A stretch of 64,000 nt of DNA from Halanaeroarchaeum sp. HSR-CO (GCF_024972755.1 NZ_CP087724.1:2294001-2358000), one strand, 5' to 3'; counted from the stretch's first letter, positions 7,811 to 15,624 are shown. Notes: generated from the letters alone by a model not told the origin. Numbers and translations: made by a program.

Positions 7811-8470
7811 TCACTCGCGATCCGATCCGTCGAGGACGGCGCCATCGAGAGGGAGATCGGGCGTCGTGCCGACCCAGACGATCCGGTCGGCGGCCTCGTC
7901 GAGTTCCGCCGCCGAGGCCGTCTCAGGGACCGTGTCCACGGCTACGGCGCCGACCGCCTGATCAAGGTCGGCCGCAAATCCAGCCATCACGGCGATGCGG
8001 GCGGCCTGCGCGACGCCTAGCGGCCCGGCACCGGCTCGCTCGTCCAGCCGGACGACGGGCACCACGACCCGGCCATCCGGGCGAAGATGCGGGACCGCTT
8101 CGCGGATGGTCGCGAACGCGCCACGGGCGATAGTCCTGAGCGTGTCGTCGAACGCGCTGAAGGAGGTGGACTGGAGGGGTTCCGAGCCGGTGTCGCCGTG
8201 GGAGACACTCGCCGCCGGGACGACGACGTCGATGCCATCGCCGAACCTTGCGGCGGTCTCCGCGAGCCGTTCCAGATCGAACTCGTCTCGGGCGTCGGTC
8301 CGGAGTCCGGTGGCCCACCCGCCGTCCCCTTCGATAGCTTCCGCGAGGTCGAGGACGGCCGCCTCGTCTCGACCACCGAGGACGACCCTCGCCCCCCGTT
8401 CGGCGAATCCCCTCGCGACCCGATCGGCGAGGGGCGTTCCGGCACCGGTGAGGAGCACTGTGCCTTCCAT
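7811..8470 (-). CDS. SDR-fold protein lacking the catalytic Tyr-Lys pair
   Basis: 219 residues. The N-terminus has the Rossmann nucleotide-binding start of short-chain dehydrogenases (VLLTGAGTPLADRVARGFAERGARVVLGGR) and a PAAS element in the place of the usual NNAG. The segment that should hold Ser and YxxxK reads VVVPVVRLDERAGAGPLGVAQAARIAVM, with neither Tyr nor Lys. It may bind a dinucleotide without classical SDR catalysis. A TATA-like CGTTTACG at 8495-8502 lies 28 nt before the ATG. It is divergent from the HAD gene at 8605. Confidence 0.78.
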   Translation of the reverse strand: MEGTVLLTGAGTPLADRVARGFAERGARVVLGGRDEAAVLDLAEAIEGDGGWATGLRTDARDEFDLERLAETAARFGDGIDVVVPAASVSHGDTGSEPLQSTSFSAFDDTLRTIARGAFATIREAVPHLRPDGRVVVPVVRLDERAGAGPLGVAQAARIAVMAGFAADLDQAVGAVAVDTVPETASAAELDEAADRIVWVGTTPDLPLDGAVLDGSDRE

Positions 8471-8494
8471 GGGCGGCTCCTGTCGGCCCAGTAA

Positions 8495-8502
8495 CGTAAA
8501 CG
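8495..8502 (-). promoter_or_regulatory. TATA-like box of SDR gene
   Basis: CGTTTACG on the minus strand, 28 nt before ATG 8470. Confidence 0.5.
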
Positions 8503-8573
8503 TACGCTTCGAGGAAGACCGTGTCTGCCGCGACGTCGTCTCGGTCGTCGTCCCCTGGCACGGCGCGATATCC

Positions 8574-8582
8574 CTAACTATC
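8574..8582 (+). promoter_or_regulatory. TATA-like box of HAD gene
   Basis: CTAACTATC, centred 27 nt before ATG 8605. Confidence 0.5.
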
Positions 8583-8604
8583 TCCAGCCCGGACTACCGA
8601 CCGA

Positions 8605-9285
8605 ATGCGATACGACGCGGTCCTGTTCGACAACGACGGCGTGCTGGTTCACCTCACGGAACTGCCCGTGCTCAGGCGCGCGGTCGAGCGCGCCTTCGCG
8701 GAGATGGGCATCGAGGACCCCGACGAGGGGGACGTCGAGGCGCTCACCATCGGCGTGACGCCGGAGACCCTCGAGGCCGTAAGCGACGAGTACGACCTGG
8801 ATCCCGAGGCGTTCTGGGCGCGCCGCGACCAGCACGCCACGAACGCCCAACAGCGGGCGGTCGAGACGGGGGAGAAGGCGCTGTACGAGGACTTCGAGTC
8901 GGTACTCGACATCCCCCTCCCTCGGGGAATCGTCTCCTCGAATCAACACCCCACAGTCGAGCACGTCCTCGAGTTCAACGGGGTCGACGACCACTTCGAG
9001 ACGTACTATGGCCGGGAGATGTCGGTCGACGGACTCCGTCGAAAGAAGCCGGCCACGTACTACCTGGACCGCGCCATCGCGGACATCGGCGCCGAAAACC
9101 CGGTCTACGTCGGGGATTCGGAGTCCGACGTCGTCGCTGCCCAGAACGCCGGGATGGACTCCGTCTTCGTCCGCCGGGACCATCGGGCGGACCTGGACCT
9201 GTCGGTCGAGCCAACCGCGGAGATCACGTCGTTGACGGCGTTGCCGACCGTGTTGAACGGTGACCGATCGGCCGACGCTCACTGA
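8605..9285 (+). CDS. HAD-superfamily hydrolase
   Basis: 226 residues. All four HAD motifs are visible: motif I LFDNDGVLV (Asp nucleophile and second Asp), motif II IVSSNQH, motif III Lys in LRRKKPATYYL, and motif IV VGDSESDVVAA. The helical cap between motifs I and II places it with phosphoglycolate-phosphatase-like subfamily I enzymes. Substrate cannot be told from sequence. Its end overlaps the convergent membrane-protein gene by 7 nt. Confidence 0.9.
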   Translation: MRYDAVLFDNDGVLVHLTELPVLRRAVERAFAEMGIEDPDEGDVEALTIGVTPETLEAVSDEYDLDPEAFWARRDQHATNAQQRAVETGEKALYEDFESVLDIPLPRGIVSSNQHPTVEHVLEFNGVDDHFETYYGREMSVDGLRRKKPATYYLDRAIADIGAENPVYVGDSESDVVAAQNAGMDSVFVRRDHRADLDLSVEPTAEITSLTALPTVLNGDRSADAH

Positions 9286-9710
9286 TAGCTCTGATAGAGC
9301 AAGACGACGACCGCGACGCTCGCGAAGAGGTCCGGCAGGAACGTGAACGGCCCCAGCCCGGTCCCGCCCCGGAACCCGAAGAGTAGCTGGATCGCCGGAC
9401 TCGCCGAGAGAGCGTAGAGCAACAGGGCCACGGAGAACAACAGGAGACTCCCGGTGAACCGGGTCGGCAGGTCGCGGTAGAGGCCAAGATAGCTCGCAGT
9501 CAACGCCAGGAGGACGAGCACGTTGAACGTCGAGATGAACAGCCGAATCTGGACGAACAGCGCCATCTCCGGACCGATCATACCCGGCCCCATACCTGGA
9601 CCTCGAACGTTGGGGGCGGCAACAGTCGTGATGACGGCACTTGCGAGGATCGCCCCCAGGACGACGAGGGCCACTCGTCGCCGGACCGTCTCGGGAGAAT
9701 GTTCACCCAT
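9279..9710 (-). CDS. Four-helix membrane protein
   Basis: 143 residues from ATG 9710, which overlaps the stop of the upstream winged-helix gene by 8 nt. A short cytoplasmic N-terminus (MGEHSPETVRRR) precedes about four hydrophobic segments; the loop after TM1 is Gly/Pro/Met-rich (RGPGMGPGMIGPEM), a pattern sometimes seen in metal-handling proteins. No family recognised. Coupling to the regulator implies joint expression. Confidence 0.75.
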   Translation of the reverse strand: MGEHSPETVRRRVALVVLGAILASAVITTVAAPNVRGPGMGPGMIGPEMALFVQIRLFISTFNVLVLLALTASYLGLYRDLPTRFTGSLLLFSVALLLYALSASPAIQLLFGFRGGTGLGPFTFLPDLFASVAVVVLLYQSYQ

Positions 9711-9996
9711 CGACGTCACCCAGTCCGGCCGCCTCCGCGACCTCGTCCAGGACGTCCAGGTGCTGTTCCATCCGGTCTGAGAGGAAGTACATGGTACCGT
9801 ATCCGTCACCCATCGTCGTCACGACGTCGTGCTCGCCCAGCAGCTCGAGGTGGTGTCTAATCGTCTTGTAATCCAGATCGAGCGTCTCGGCGAGTTGATT
9901 GGCGTTCATTGGTTCGCGGTCGAGTGCTCTGATAATGCGGAGGCGGTTCCGACCGCCTCGCGAACCGCCGAGCAACCACCAGAGCACCTTGCGCAT
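9703..9996 (-). CDS. ArsR-like winged-helix transcriptional regulator
   Basis: 97 residues. The core RNRLRIIRALDREPMNANQLAETLDLDYKTIRHHLELL is a winged helix in which the recognition helix is DYKTIRHHLELL; the wing is DVVTTMGDGYGTMYFLSD. This is the haloarchaeal version of ArsR/MarR-like repressors, with no Cys or His metal site. A TATA-like CTATTTAGG lies about 30 nt upstream (10025-10033). It probably controls its own operon (membrane protein downstream) and perhaps the secreted protein gene just upstream. Confidence 0.85.
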   Translation of the reverse strand: MRKVLWWLLGGSRGGRNRLRIIRALDREPMNANQLAETLDLDYKTIRHHLELLGEHDVVTTMGDGYGTMYFLSDRMEQHLDVLDEVAEAAGLGDVDG

Positions 9997-10040
9997 CGAC
10001 TAGGTCCTGGTTCGTGGGTCGGTCCTAAATAGCTGTACGA

Positions 10041-10547
10041 TCAGGCCAGACAGGATCCATCCGCGGGTCCGTGCGGACCGGAACCGCCAGCGCTGCCGTG
10101 CCCGGCACCGCTACCGGGCCCGTGACCGGTCTGCCCAGTTGCCTGTCCACTATCGGCGATCGGTCCAAGGGTGGGATTTTCGACCCCGAAGTCCTCGAGC
10201 ATAGCGCTGACCGTGCGCCGGATGTCGTCCTGGCTCGCGCCATCGGCCATCATGGACCGGACCTCGTCCCGTATCTCGTCTACCTGTTCATCGGTCAATT
10301 CGAAGCGTTCCTGGAACCGGTCCAGGCGCTCGTCACCGGTGACCCAGGGACTGTTCGAACCATCGAGTGGCCGGTCACCGTCGGCACCGAGTGGTCCCGA
10401 ACCGTCGCCGGGACCGAATCCGGCGTCATTCGTCTGTGCGGTCGCAACTGGAGTCGTCGGTCCGGCACCGCCGGTGGCCGCCGCGAAGCCCGTGAAGGCG
10501 AGTAGCGCCACCATCGCGACACCGAATGCCGTGTAGATCCTTTTCAT
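10041..10547 (-). CDS. Secreted protein with CpxP-like helical core and His/Gly-rich tail
   Basis: 168 residues. A Sec-type signal peptide (MKRIYTAFGVAMVALLAFTGFAAA) is followed by a Gly/Asp-rich linker. A helical middle follows (about 75-122: LDRFQERFELTDEQVDEI, then EVRSMMADGASQDDIRRTV), reminiscent of Spy/CpxP periplasmic chaperones. The C-terminus is Gly/His-rich with several isolated His and a Cys three residues from the end (TGHGPGSGAGHGSAGGSGPH). The tail could bind metal; that is inference. The TATA-like CTATACTTATG lies near 10582-10592, giving a leader of a dozen or so nt. Confidence 0.75.
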   Translation of the reverse strand: MKRIYTAFGVAMVALLAFTGFAAATGGAGPTTPVATAQTNDAGFGPGDGSGPLGADGDRPLDGSNSPWVTGDERLDRFQERFELTDEQVDEIRDEVRSMMADGASQDDIRRTVSAMLEDFGVENPTLGPIADSGQATGQTGHGPGSGAGHGSAGGSGPHGPADGSCLA

Positions 10548-10647
10548 CGTGGTCTCACCACGACTGGACGGAGGATCGGCTCATAAGTATAGATTTTCCG
10601 AAATGTCCCCAGAATTCGACCGGACAGTGACCCAAATTCGGCCCGAC

Positions 10648-11001
10648 TCAGAAGAATACCTGGACGCGATAGCCCTCCCAGAGGTCGGACTTCTCCGAGC
10701 CCAGGACCACCGTCTCGCCGTTCCTGATCGGGGCCGCGTCCTCGACCGGACTCGATTGGACGTATATCGTCGACGTCGGCCGGTTGGAGACGATACGGGC
10801 GCCCTCGGCACCGATCTCGACGGTCGCGTGCCGGGCATCGACGCCCTCCAGCAATCGCGTGATGTTGTCGATACCACCCCGATTCCCCCACGGTTCGGCG
10901 ATGGGTGCGGTCACGTCCGCGGCAGTCCCCAGCGAGAACGTCGAGGACTCCGGGAACGCGAGTTTCTCGGTCTGCAGGTCGTAGACCGCAGGTGTTCGCA
11001 T
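10648..11001 (-). CDS. FHA-like domain protein
   Basis: 117 residues from ATG 11001. I choose this start because a TATA-like CCTATG at about 11029-11034 sits 28-33 nt before it; longer in-frame starts at 11013 (ATG) and 11028 (GTG) would fall at or in the promoter. The C-terminal two thirds look like a degenerate forkhead-associated fold: VDARHATVEIGAEGARIVSNRP, then a beta-rich stretch to NGETVVLGSEKSD. A conserved Arg-His-Ala resembles the FHA RxH element. Phosphopeptide binding is not certain. Confidence 0.68.
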   Translation of the reverse strand: MRTPAVYDLQTEKLAFPESSTFSLGTAADVTAPIAEPWGNRGGIDNITRLLEGVDARHATVEIGAEGARIVSNRPTSTIYVQSSPVEDAAPIRNGETVVLGSEKSDLWEGYRVQVFF

Positions 11002-11091
11002 GCGAACCAGCATATGTGGCCATCTCACATAGGGATGACGGCCACGACAGCGAGCGAGTGGTGTGTCGACTCCCCCTCTCGTGGCCGTGGA

Positions 11092-11097
11092 TTTATC
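11092..11097 (+). promoter_or_regulatory. TATA-like box of KTSC gene
   Basis: TTTATC, about 29 nt before ATG 11124; supports the short start. Confidence 0.55.
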
Positions 11098-11123
11098 TGG
11101 GCTTCCGTCGTACGCTCGACCGA

Positions 11124-11336
11124 ATGAAACGCGAGCCAGTCGAGTCGAGCATCATCGAGAGCGTCGGGTACGACGCCGACGAGCAGATCCTCGAGATCGA
11201 GTTCAAGGAGGGCGGGCTCTACCGGTACCTCGACGTCCCGGAATCGGTGTATGCCGGACTCATGGCCGTCGACTCACACGGCTCGTACCACGCCGAACAC
11301 ATCAAACACAGCTATCCCTTCGAGCGGGTGAAGTGA
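11124..11336 (+). CDS. KTSC-domain protein
   Basis: 70 residues. The sequence VESSIIESVGYDADEQILEI with GGLYRYLDVPESVYAGLMA matches the small KTSC domain (named for a Lys-Thr-Ser-Cys end found in relatives), a beta-rich domain found alone or fused to lysyl-tRNA-synthetase-type and phage proteins. Here the end is HSYPFERVK, without the KTSC tetrapeptide. Molecular role unknown. The start fits a leaderless transcript. Confidence 0.82.
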   Translation: MKREPVESSIIESVGYDADEQILEIEFKEGGLYRYLDVPESVYAGLMAVDSHGSYHAEHIKHSYPFERVK

Positions 11337-11390
11337 GCAGACCAGTCGGCCTCGGGGTTGTTTTCAGCCAGGCGGGGCGAGACGGCCTGA

Positions 11391-12002
11391 TCAGACGAGA
11401 CGGGCGAACGCCAGGTTGCCGCTGACGTTCTCGATGTAGATGCGTACCTGTTGTCCTTCGCGCGCGCCCGGCACGAAGATGGTGTACGAGCCCTTCTCCG
11501 CGACGCCGTCGCCTTTGCGACCGGTACCAGTGATCTCGACCTCGTAGGTCTGTCCCTCTTCGACGGTGTCCCGCGTCTGCGACGACCGGTTGCCCGATTT
11601 CGTCGAGACCGGACGGAAGGCCCCACAGGCCTGACAGCGCAGCATGTCGATGCCGTTCTCCTTGACGAGGACGGTGTCCGGGAGGCCACACTCCGAACAG
11701 GTGACGAACTCGGCGACGTACTCGTCGATGGCGTCCGAGAAGTCCTGGACGGTAAAGGAGCCGTTGTACCGGGACCGCTGCCCGTCGAACTGGCCGTTCG
11801 TCCCGAGTTCGCGCTGGATGTTCCGGTGGAGGTGTTCGGCGTCCCGGGACAGGGCGTCGGCGATGTCCGTAATGTTCGTCAAGCGGGTGAATGCGCCGTC
11901 CGTCTCCCCCTCCGGGTCGGGGACGGAGAGTCGGTCGCCTTCCGTCGACGGTCTGTCGGGCATGGAATCGAAAGCCCGGTCGAGAGCGTTGGAGTAGTCC
12001 AT
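11391..12002 (-). CDS. Translation initiation factor aIF-2 beta with C-terminal TRAM domain
   Basis: 203 residues. Beta subunit of the factor that brings initiator Met-tRNA to the ribosome. The aIF-2 beta core is seen at about 38-130, with a four-Cys zinc ribbon (CSECG near 101-105 and CQACG near 122-126). A TRAM RNA-binding domain follows (about 143-203: GQTYEVEITGTGRKGDGVAE to NVSGNLAFARLV), a fusion seen in haloarchaea. The TATA-like CATATCC near 12027-12033 lies about 28 nt upstream. Confidence 0.93.
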   Translation of the reverse strand: MDYSNALDRAFDSMPDRPSTEGDRLSVPDPEGETDGAFTRLTNITDIADALSRDAEHLHRNIQRELGTNGQFDGQRSRYNGSFTVQDFSDAIDEYVAEFVTCSECGLPDTVLVKENGIDMLRCQACGAFRPVSTKSGNRSSQTRDTVEEGQTYEVEITGTGRKGDGVAEKGSYTIFVPGAREGQQVRIYIENVSGNLAFARLV

Positions 12003-12060
12003 ACCCTACTGAGCGGGTCGACCGGGATATGGGCTCCGGGTCGTGACGGGCCCGGCAAAC

Positions 12061-12098
12061 ACTCGGTTTTGCGACAGCCGATCACTCGGTTTTGCGAC
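12061..12098. repeat. Two 15-bp direct repeats, 23-bp period
   Basis: ACTCGGTTTTGCGAC occurs at 12061-12075 and again exactly at 12084-12098. The pair lies between the aIF-2 beta promoter and the end of the thiamine-binding lipoprotein gene. Either tandem operator sites for aIF-2 beta or part of a 3'-end structure. Confidence 0.75.
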
Positions 12099-12106
12099 GG
12101 CAAAAA
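12089..12106 (-). terminator. Hairpin with U-tract after the thiamine ABC substrate-binding gene
   Basis: TTTTGC-GACG-GCAAAA is a 6-bp inverted repeat, and on the minus strand it is preceded by a T5 tract (12102-12106) about 22 nt after the stop at 12128. Archaeal termination mainly needs the U-tract, so this is a plausible terminator for the gene ending at 12128. Confidence 0.5.
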
Positions 12107-12127
12107 TGTTGTTTCCGCACGCGCCGA

Positions 12128-13207
12128 TCAGTTCGTCGCGACCTGTTGGGCCCAGGCGTCGCGCCACTCGGTCATGTGCGCCGCGAGGTCGTCGTAGGAC
12201 AGCTGCACCGGTTCGTCGGGAACGTGGGCGTACTGTCGGATGTCCTCGGGCAGGGTCGCGTTCGAGACGGTCGGGATACCGACGTTGTCGACCGCCGTCT
12301 TCCGCTGGACGTCGGGTTCGAGCATGAAGTCGGCGAAGGTCTGGACGAGTTCGTGTCGCTCGGTGGTGGCGAACTTGCCGAGGCCGTCGACGTAGGCGTA
12401 CCCCTGATCGTTCGGGAAGGCGATCTGGTGGCGCGCCATGTCCTGGCCCTCGCTCGCGGCATACACCTGGTCCGTCGAGTACGAGACCACCATCGCCGCC
12501 TCCTCCTGAAGGTAAGCGTTGTACGCACTCGACCACGAACCGAGGACGGTGACCCCGTTGTCCATCAGGTCCTGCCAGTACTCCAGGTACGAATCGGCGC
12601 CGACGGTGTTGACAGTCCAGAGCAAGAAGAGAAGACCCGTCGCCGTGCTCTGTGGGTTCGCGAGCAGTAGCTGCTCCTCGTACTCCGGGTCTTTCAGTGC
12701 CTCGAACGTGGGTGGGGCGTCGACGACGGTCTCGTCGTAGACGAGGGCCACGTACGACGCGCCGGTCGGTAGAACGCGGCGGTCGGGGTCGAAATGATAG
12801 TGCTCTTCGATGTTGGCGGCGTTAGCGATCTCGTCCGTCTCGAAGCCGGTGAACAGCGGGTCGTCGAGGTTCGCGTCGGCCTTGACGAGGTCCTGTGCCG
12901 TCACGCCGAGGTACGCGTCGGCCTCGAGTGGGGCGCCCTCCTGACGTCGCTGGATGAAGTCGGTGAGTTCGTTCTCCCGGACCACCCACTCGAGGGTGTA
13001 GTCGTAGCGGTCCTCGAACTCCGTTTTCACCCACTCGCCGGCGCTCGTGCTGGGGGCGTCGACGTACGCCTGGTAGGTCCCCACCCGGAGTGTGTCCGGC
13101 TCGTCCCCGACGGGGTTACCGACACACCCGGCCAGACTACCCACCGCGACGGCGGACCCGAGACCGGCGAGCACCGATCGACGCGAAACGTGTCGCTGGT
13201 GGCTCAT
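12128..13207 (-). CDS. Thiamine ABC transporter substrate-binding lipoprotein
   Basis: 359 residues. A twin-arginine lipoprotein signal is clear: SRRSVLAGLGSAVAVGSLAGC, with the lipobox Cys near residue 28. The mature part matches the thiamine/iron type 2 periplasmic-binding fold (TLRVGTYQAYVDAPSTS early; GSWSSAYNAYLQEEAAMVVSYSTD mid; long C-terminal helices), as in TbpA. It overlaps by 4 nt a thiamine-binding UPF0045/MTH1187-type gene upstream, which strengthens the thiamine assignment. The permease and ATPase genes are not adjacent in this window. Confidence 0.82.
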   Translation of the reverse strand: MSHQRHVSRRSVLAGLGSAVAVGSLAGCVGNPVGDEPDTLRVGTYQAYVDAPSTSAGEWVKTEFEDRYDYTLEWVVRENELTDFIQRRQEGAPLEADAYLGVTAQDLVKADANLDDPLFTGFETDEIANAANIEEHYHFDPDRRVLPTGASYVALVYDETVVDAPPTFEALKDPEYEEQLLLANPQSTATGLLFLLWTVNTVGADSYLEYWQDLMDNGVTVLGSWSSAYNAYLQEEAAMVVSYSTDQVYAASEGQDMARHQIAFPNDQGYAYVDGLGKFATTERHELVQTFADFMLEPDVQRKTAVDNVGIPTVSNATLPEDIRQYAHVPDEPVQLSYDDLAAHMTEWRDAWAQQVATN

Positions 13208-13521
13208 CGGCCACCCCGTGCGTCCCGACCGAGGTGTGTCTCGACCATGTCGACTTTCTCCTCGACGGCGAGTGTCTGCTCCCGGAAGTGATCGATCTTC
13301 AGCGAAGTCAGCGTTCGTGACGCCTCAAGGGCCTCGGTTGCTGCCTGGGCGGCCGCGAACACCTCGCCCAGGCTCTCGGCCTCGATCGTCGTCTCCATCG
13401 GGTGGGTCTCGTAACGGACGTCGAAGTCCTCCAGTGCGTCGATGGCCCGCGCTATCTCTGCCTCGAAGTCGACCGACGGGTCGTCGACCGGCGAGACGCT
13501 CAACATGGCGGTGACTGTCAT
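13204..13521 (-). CDS. MTH1187/UPF0045-type thiamine-binding protein
   Basis: 105 residues, the family's usual length. The pattern VTAMLSVSPVDDPSVDFEAE (N-terminus) and FDVRYETHPMETTIEAE with a C-terminal SLKIDHFREQTLAVEEKV helix matches the small ferredoxin-like UPF0045 proteins that bind thiamine or hydroxymethylpyrimidine. The TATA-like GTTATTACT at about 13545-13553 fits a leaderless ATG at 13521. It is translationally coupled (ATGA) to the substrate-binding lipoprotein. I looked for a TPP riboswitch upstream and saw none. Confidence 0.85.
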   Translation of the reverse strand: MTVTAMLSVSPVDDPSVDFEAEIARAIDALEDFDVRYETHPMETTIEAESLGEVFAAAQAATEALEASRTLTSLKIDHFREQTLAVEEKVDMVETHLGRDARGGR

Positions 13522-13562
13522 GTCCTATTGTCGGTATTCGTCAGTAATAACACTTGGTATTA

Positions 13563-13602
13563 CGGCGGGCCTCCCGGTGTGGGGACGGCAGGCCTCCCGC
13601 CG
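13563..13602. repeat. Inverted and direct repeat in divergent promoter region
   Basis: CGGCGGG (13563-13569) pairs with CCCGCCG (13596-13602), and GGCCTCCCG is repeated directly at 13568-13576 and 13591-13599. The element lies between the thiamine-binding operon and the FNT channel gene, and could be an operator or a hairpin. Confidence 0.55.
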
Positions 13603-13700
13603 GGTCACTGGATTCCGCCGGCTCCCCCGCGACTGCGCTGTAGCTACCGGACGACCGATATGCCAAGCGATTTACCGACAGACGTGAAACCGCTCGACAG

Positions 13701-15512
13701 ATGAACGACGACGAGCAGACAGATGCGGAGGATTCGGTCCGCGAAGCCGTCGACCGGTCCCGTTCGGGGGCGCCCGCCGCAGGGCGAGTGTTGCGGGACC
13801 GCTTTTCCAGCGACGAGGTCTTCCAGCGCATCGTCGCGGCGGCCGACGAGGAGATCACGTCCGGCAGCCGGGAGCTGTTCTTCAGCGGTCTCGCTGCGGG
13901 CTTCGCCATCACCATCACCTTCCTCCTCTACGTCTCGCTCACGGCCAAGACCCACGGGGATCCGATCCTCAGCGCCATGCTGTACCCGCTCGGCTTCATC
14001 TACATCATCATCGGCGGGTATCAGCTATTCACCGAGAACACGCTGCCACCGGTCGCGTTGACCCTCGAGCGACTCGCCAGCATCCCCGCGCTCCTGCGGA
14101 ACTGGATCGTGGTGCTCTCCGGGAACTTCGCCGGCGGGCTGGCCGGTGCGGCCACCCTCGCCTGGGGCGGTGTCCTCTCGCCGGAAGCCGCCACGGCCGC
14201 GGCATCCATCGCCGAGAAGGGAATCCAGACGGGGTGGGGACCCCTGTTCGTCAAGGCGGCGTTCGCCGGCCTCATCGTCGCCGGTGTCGTCTGGGTGGAG
14301 TACTCCGCGAGGGATACCATCTCCCGGCTGGTCGTCGTCTACCTCGCCTTCCTCGCCATCCCGATCGGGGGACTGTTCCACGTCGTGGTCTCGTTCACGG
14401 AGATGATGTACCTCTCGTTCACCGGCGACGTTGACGTTCTGGTAGGCCTCACCCAGTTCGTCCTCCCGGTCCTCGCCGGTAACACGGCGGGCGGGGTCGT
14501 CCTCGTCACCGTGGTCAACTACTTCCAGACGAGCGAGAAGCGACTCCAGACCGCCCGATTCGAGGGAGCAAAACGGCAGTTGTCCTCACGAGAGTGGCTC
14601 TTCGGTAGCCTCGCCGGGCGTTCGTACGTCCCACTCATCGACACCACCATCCCCGAGGAGGAGACCGAAGGCCCGTATCAGATACTGGTGCCGGTCGCGG
14701 ATCCGGACCCGGACGCCGGCGTGGTCACGCTCGCTGGCGCCATCGCCGCCCATCGCGAAAATGCGGTCGTGACACTCGTCCACGTGGTCCCGACCTACGA
14801 CCGTCACTCGGGGTATCGGGGCGAGAACGGGGGCCAGTTAGTCGCGGAATCGACGGCCGAACTCGCCGACATGCGCCAGGCCGTCGAGAGCTACGGCATC
14901 ACCTGCAACACCTCGACCGTCGTCACCCACCGCACCTACGAGGAGATATTCGACATCGCCCAGCGACGCAACTCCGACCTGGTCGTCATGGAGCAGGCGG
15001 ACAATCGCCTGTGGGCGTCGGGTCGTGCCGAACGCCACGTGAGCGAACTCACCAGTTCGCTGCCCTGTGATTTCCTCATCCTCGACGAGGAGAACTTCGC
15101 GGCAGAACGGGTGTTGTTGCCGGTCGTCGACAACCAGCACGCCGAACTCAACGCCTCGGTCGCCAGGGCGCTCCGCGACGAACTCCAGTCGGAGGTAACG
15201 CTCCTCCACGTGGTAGACAATCCCGAACGACGGGAGCGCGGTGAACAGTTCCTCGGCAACTGGTCCGTCGACAACGAACTCGAGGAGGCGACGCGTATCG
15301 TCGACGACACGGGCGACGTGGAGACGGCGATAGAACGCGAGGCCGCCGACCACTCGCTGGTCCTCATCGGGGCGACCGAGCGGGGACTGCTCTCTCGACT
15401 CGTGAGCGACTCGCTTCACTACGACGTCATCACGGAGGTCGACCGACCGGTGGTCCTGGCCGAACGTCCCACGAAACGGAGTCTCCGAAAACGACTCTTC
15501 GGTCGCCAGTAG
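13701..15512 (+). CDS. Formate/nitrite-type (FNT) channel fused to two UspA domains
   Basis: 603 residues. Residues 40-280 form an FNT channel of six membrane segments, with GNFAGGLAGA (141-150), GNTAGGVV (260-267) and the central gating His227 in GGLFHVVVSFTEMM. Two tandem universal-stress-protein domains follow, about 325-460 and 465-590; the second has the IGATERGLLSRLVSDSLHYDV nucleotide-loop-like end (shown here in part, about 562-582). The fusion suggests that anion or acid transport is tuned by nucleotide or energy state. The substrate (formate, nitrite, lactate or acetate) cannot be chosen from sequence. Confidence 0.88.
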   Translation: MNDDEQTDAEDSVREAVDRSRSGAPAAGRVLRDRFSSDEVFQRIVAAADEEITSGSRELFFSGLAAGFAITITFLLYVSLTAKTHGDPILSAMLYPLGFIYIIIGGYQLFTENTLPPVALTLERLASIPALLRNWIVVLSGNFAGGLAGAATLAWGGVLSPEAATAAASIAEKGIQTGWGPLFVKAAFAGLIVAGVVWVEYSARDTISRLVVVYLAFLAIPIGGLFHVVVSFTEMMYLSFTGDVDVLVGLTQFVLPVLAGNTAGGVVLVTVVNYFQTSEKRLQTARFEGAKRQLSSREWLFGSLAGRSYVPLIDTTIPEEETEGPYQILVPVADPDPDAGVVTLAGAIAAHRENAVVTLVHVVPTYDRHSGYRGENGGQLVAESTAELADMRQAVESYGITCNTSTVVTHRTYEEIFDIAQRRNSDLVVMEQADNRLWASGRAERHVSELTSSLPCDFLILDEENFAAERVLLPVVDNQHAELNASVARALRDELQSEVTLLHVVDNPERRERGEQFLGNWSVDNELEEATRIVDDTGDVETAIEREAADHSLVLIGATERGLLSRLVSDSLHYDVITEVDRPVVLAERPTKRSLRKRLFGRQ

Positions 15513-15595
15513 ATCGTCCGTCGTCGGCTCCCTGCAAGTCGGTACCAGGGGCGGGGACGTGGAGATTGTCAAACGTTAGCATGCGTCGCCGATGA

Positions 15596-15601
15596 TTTAT
15601 C
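15596..15601 (+). promoter_or_regulatory. TATA-like box of aIF-1A
   Basis: TTTATC, centred about 27 nt before GTG 15625, the reason for choosing that start. Confidence 0.6.
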
Positions 15602-15624
15602 CGTGCCTGCCGCATAGTACGGGT

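Noticed and set aside
13522-13700. TPP riboswitch upstream of the thiamine-binding genes
   Set aside because: The CUGAGA and other conserved aptamer elements are not present on either strand.
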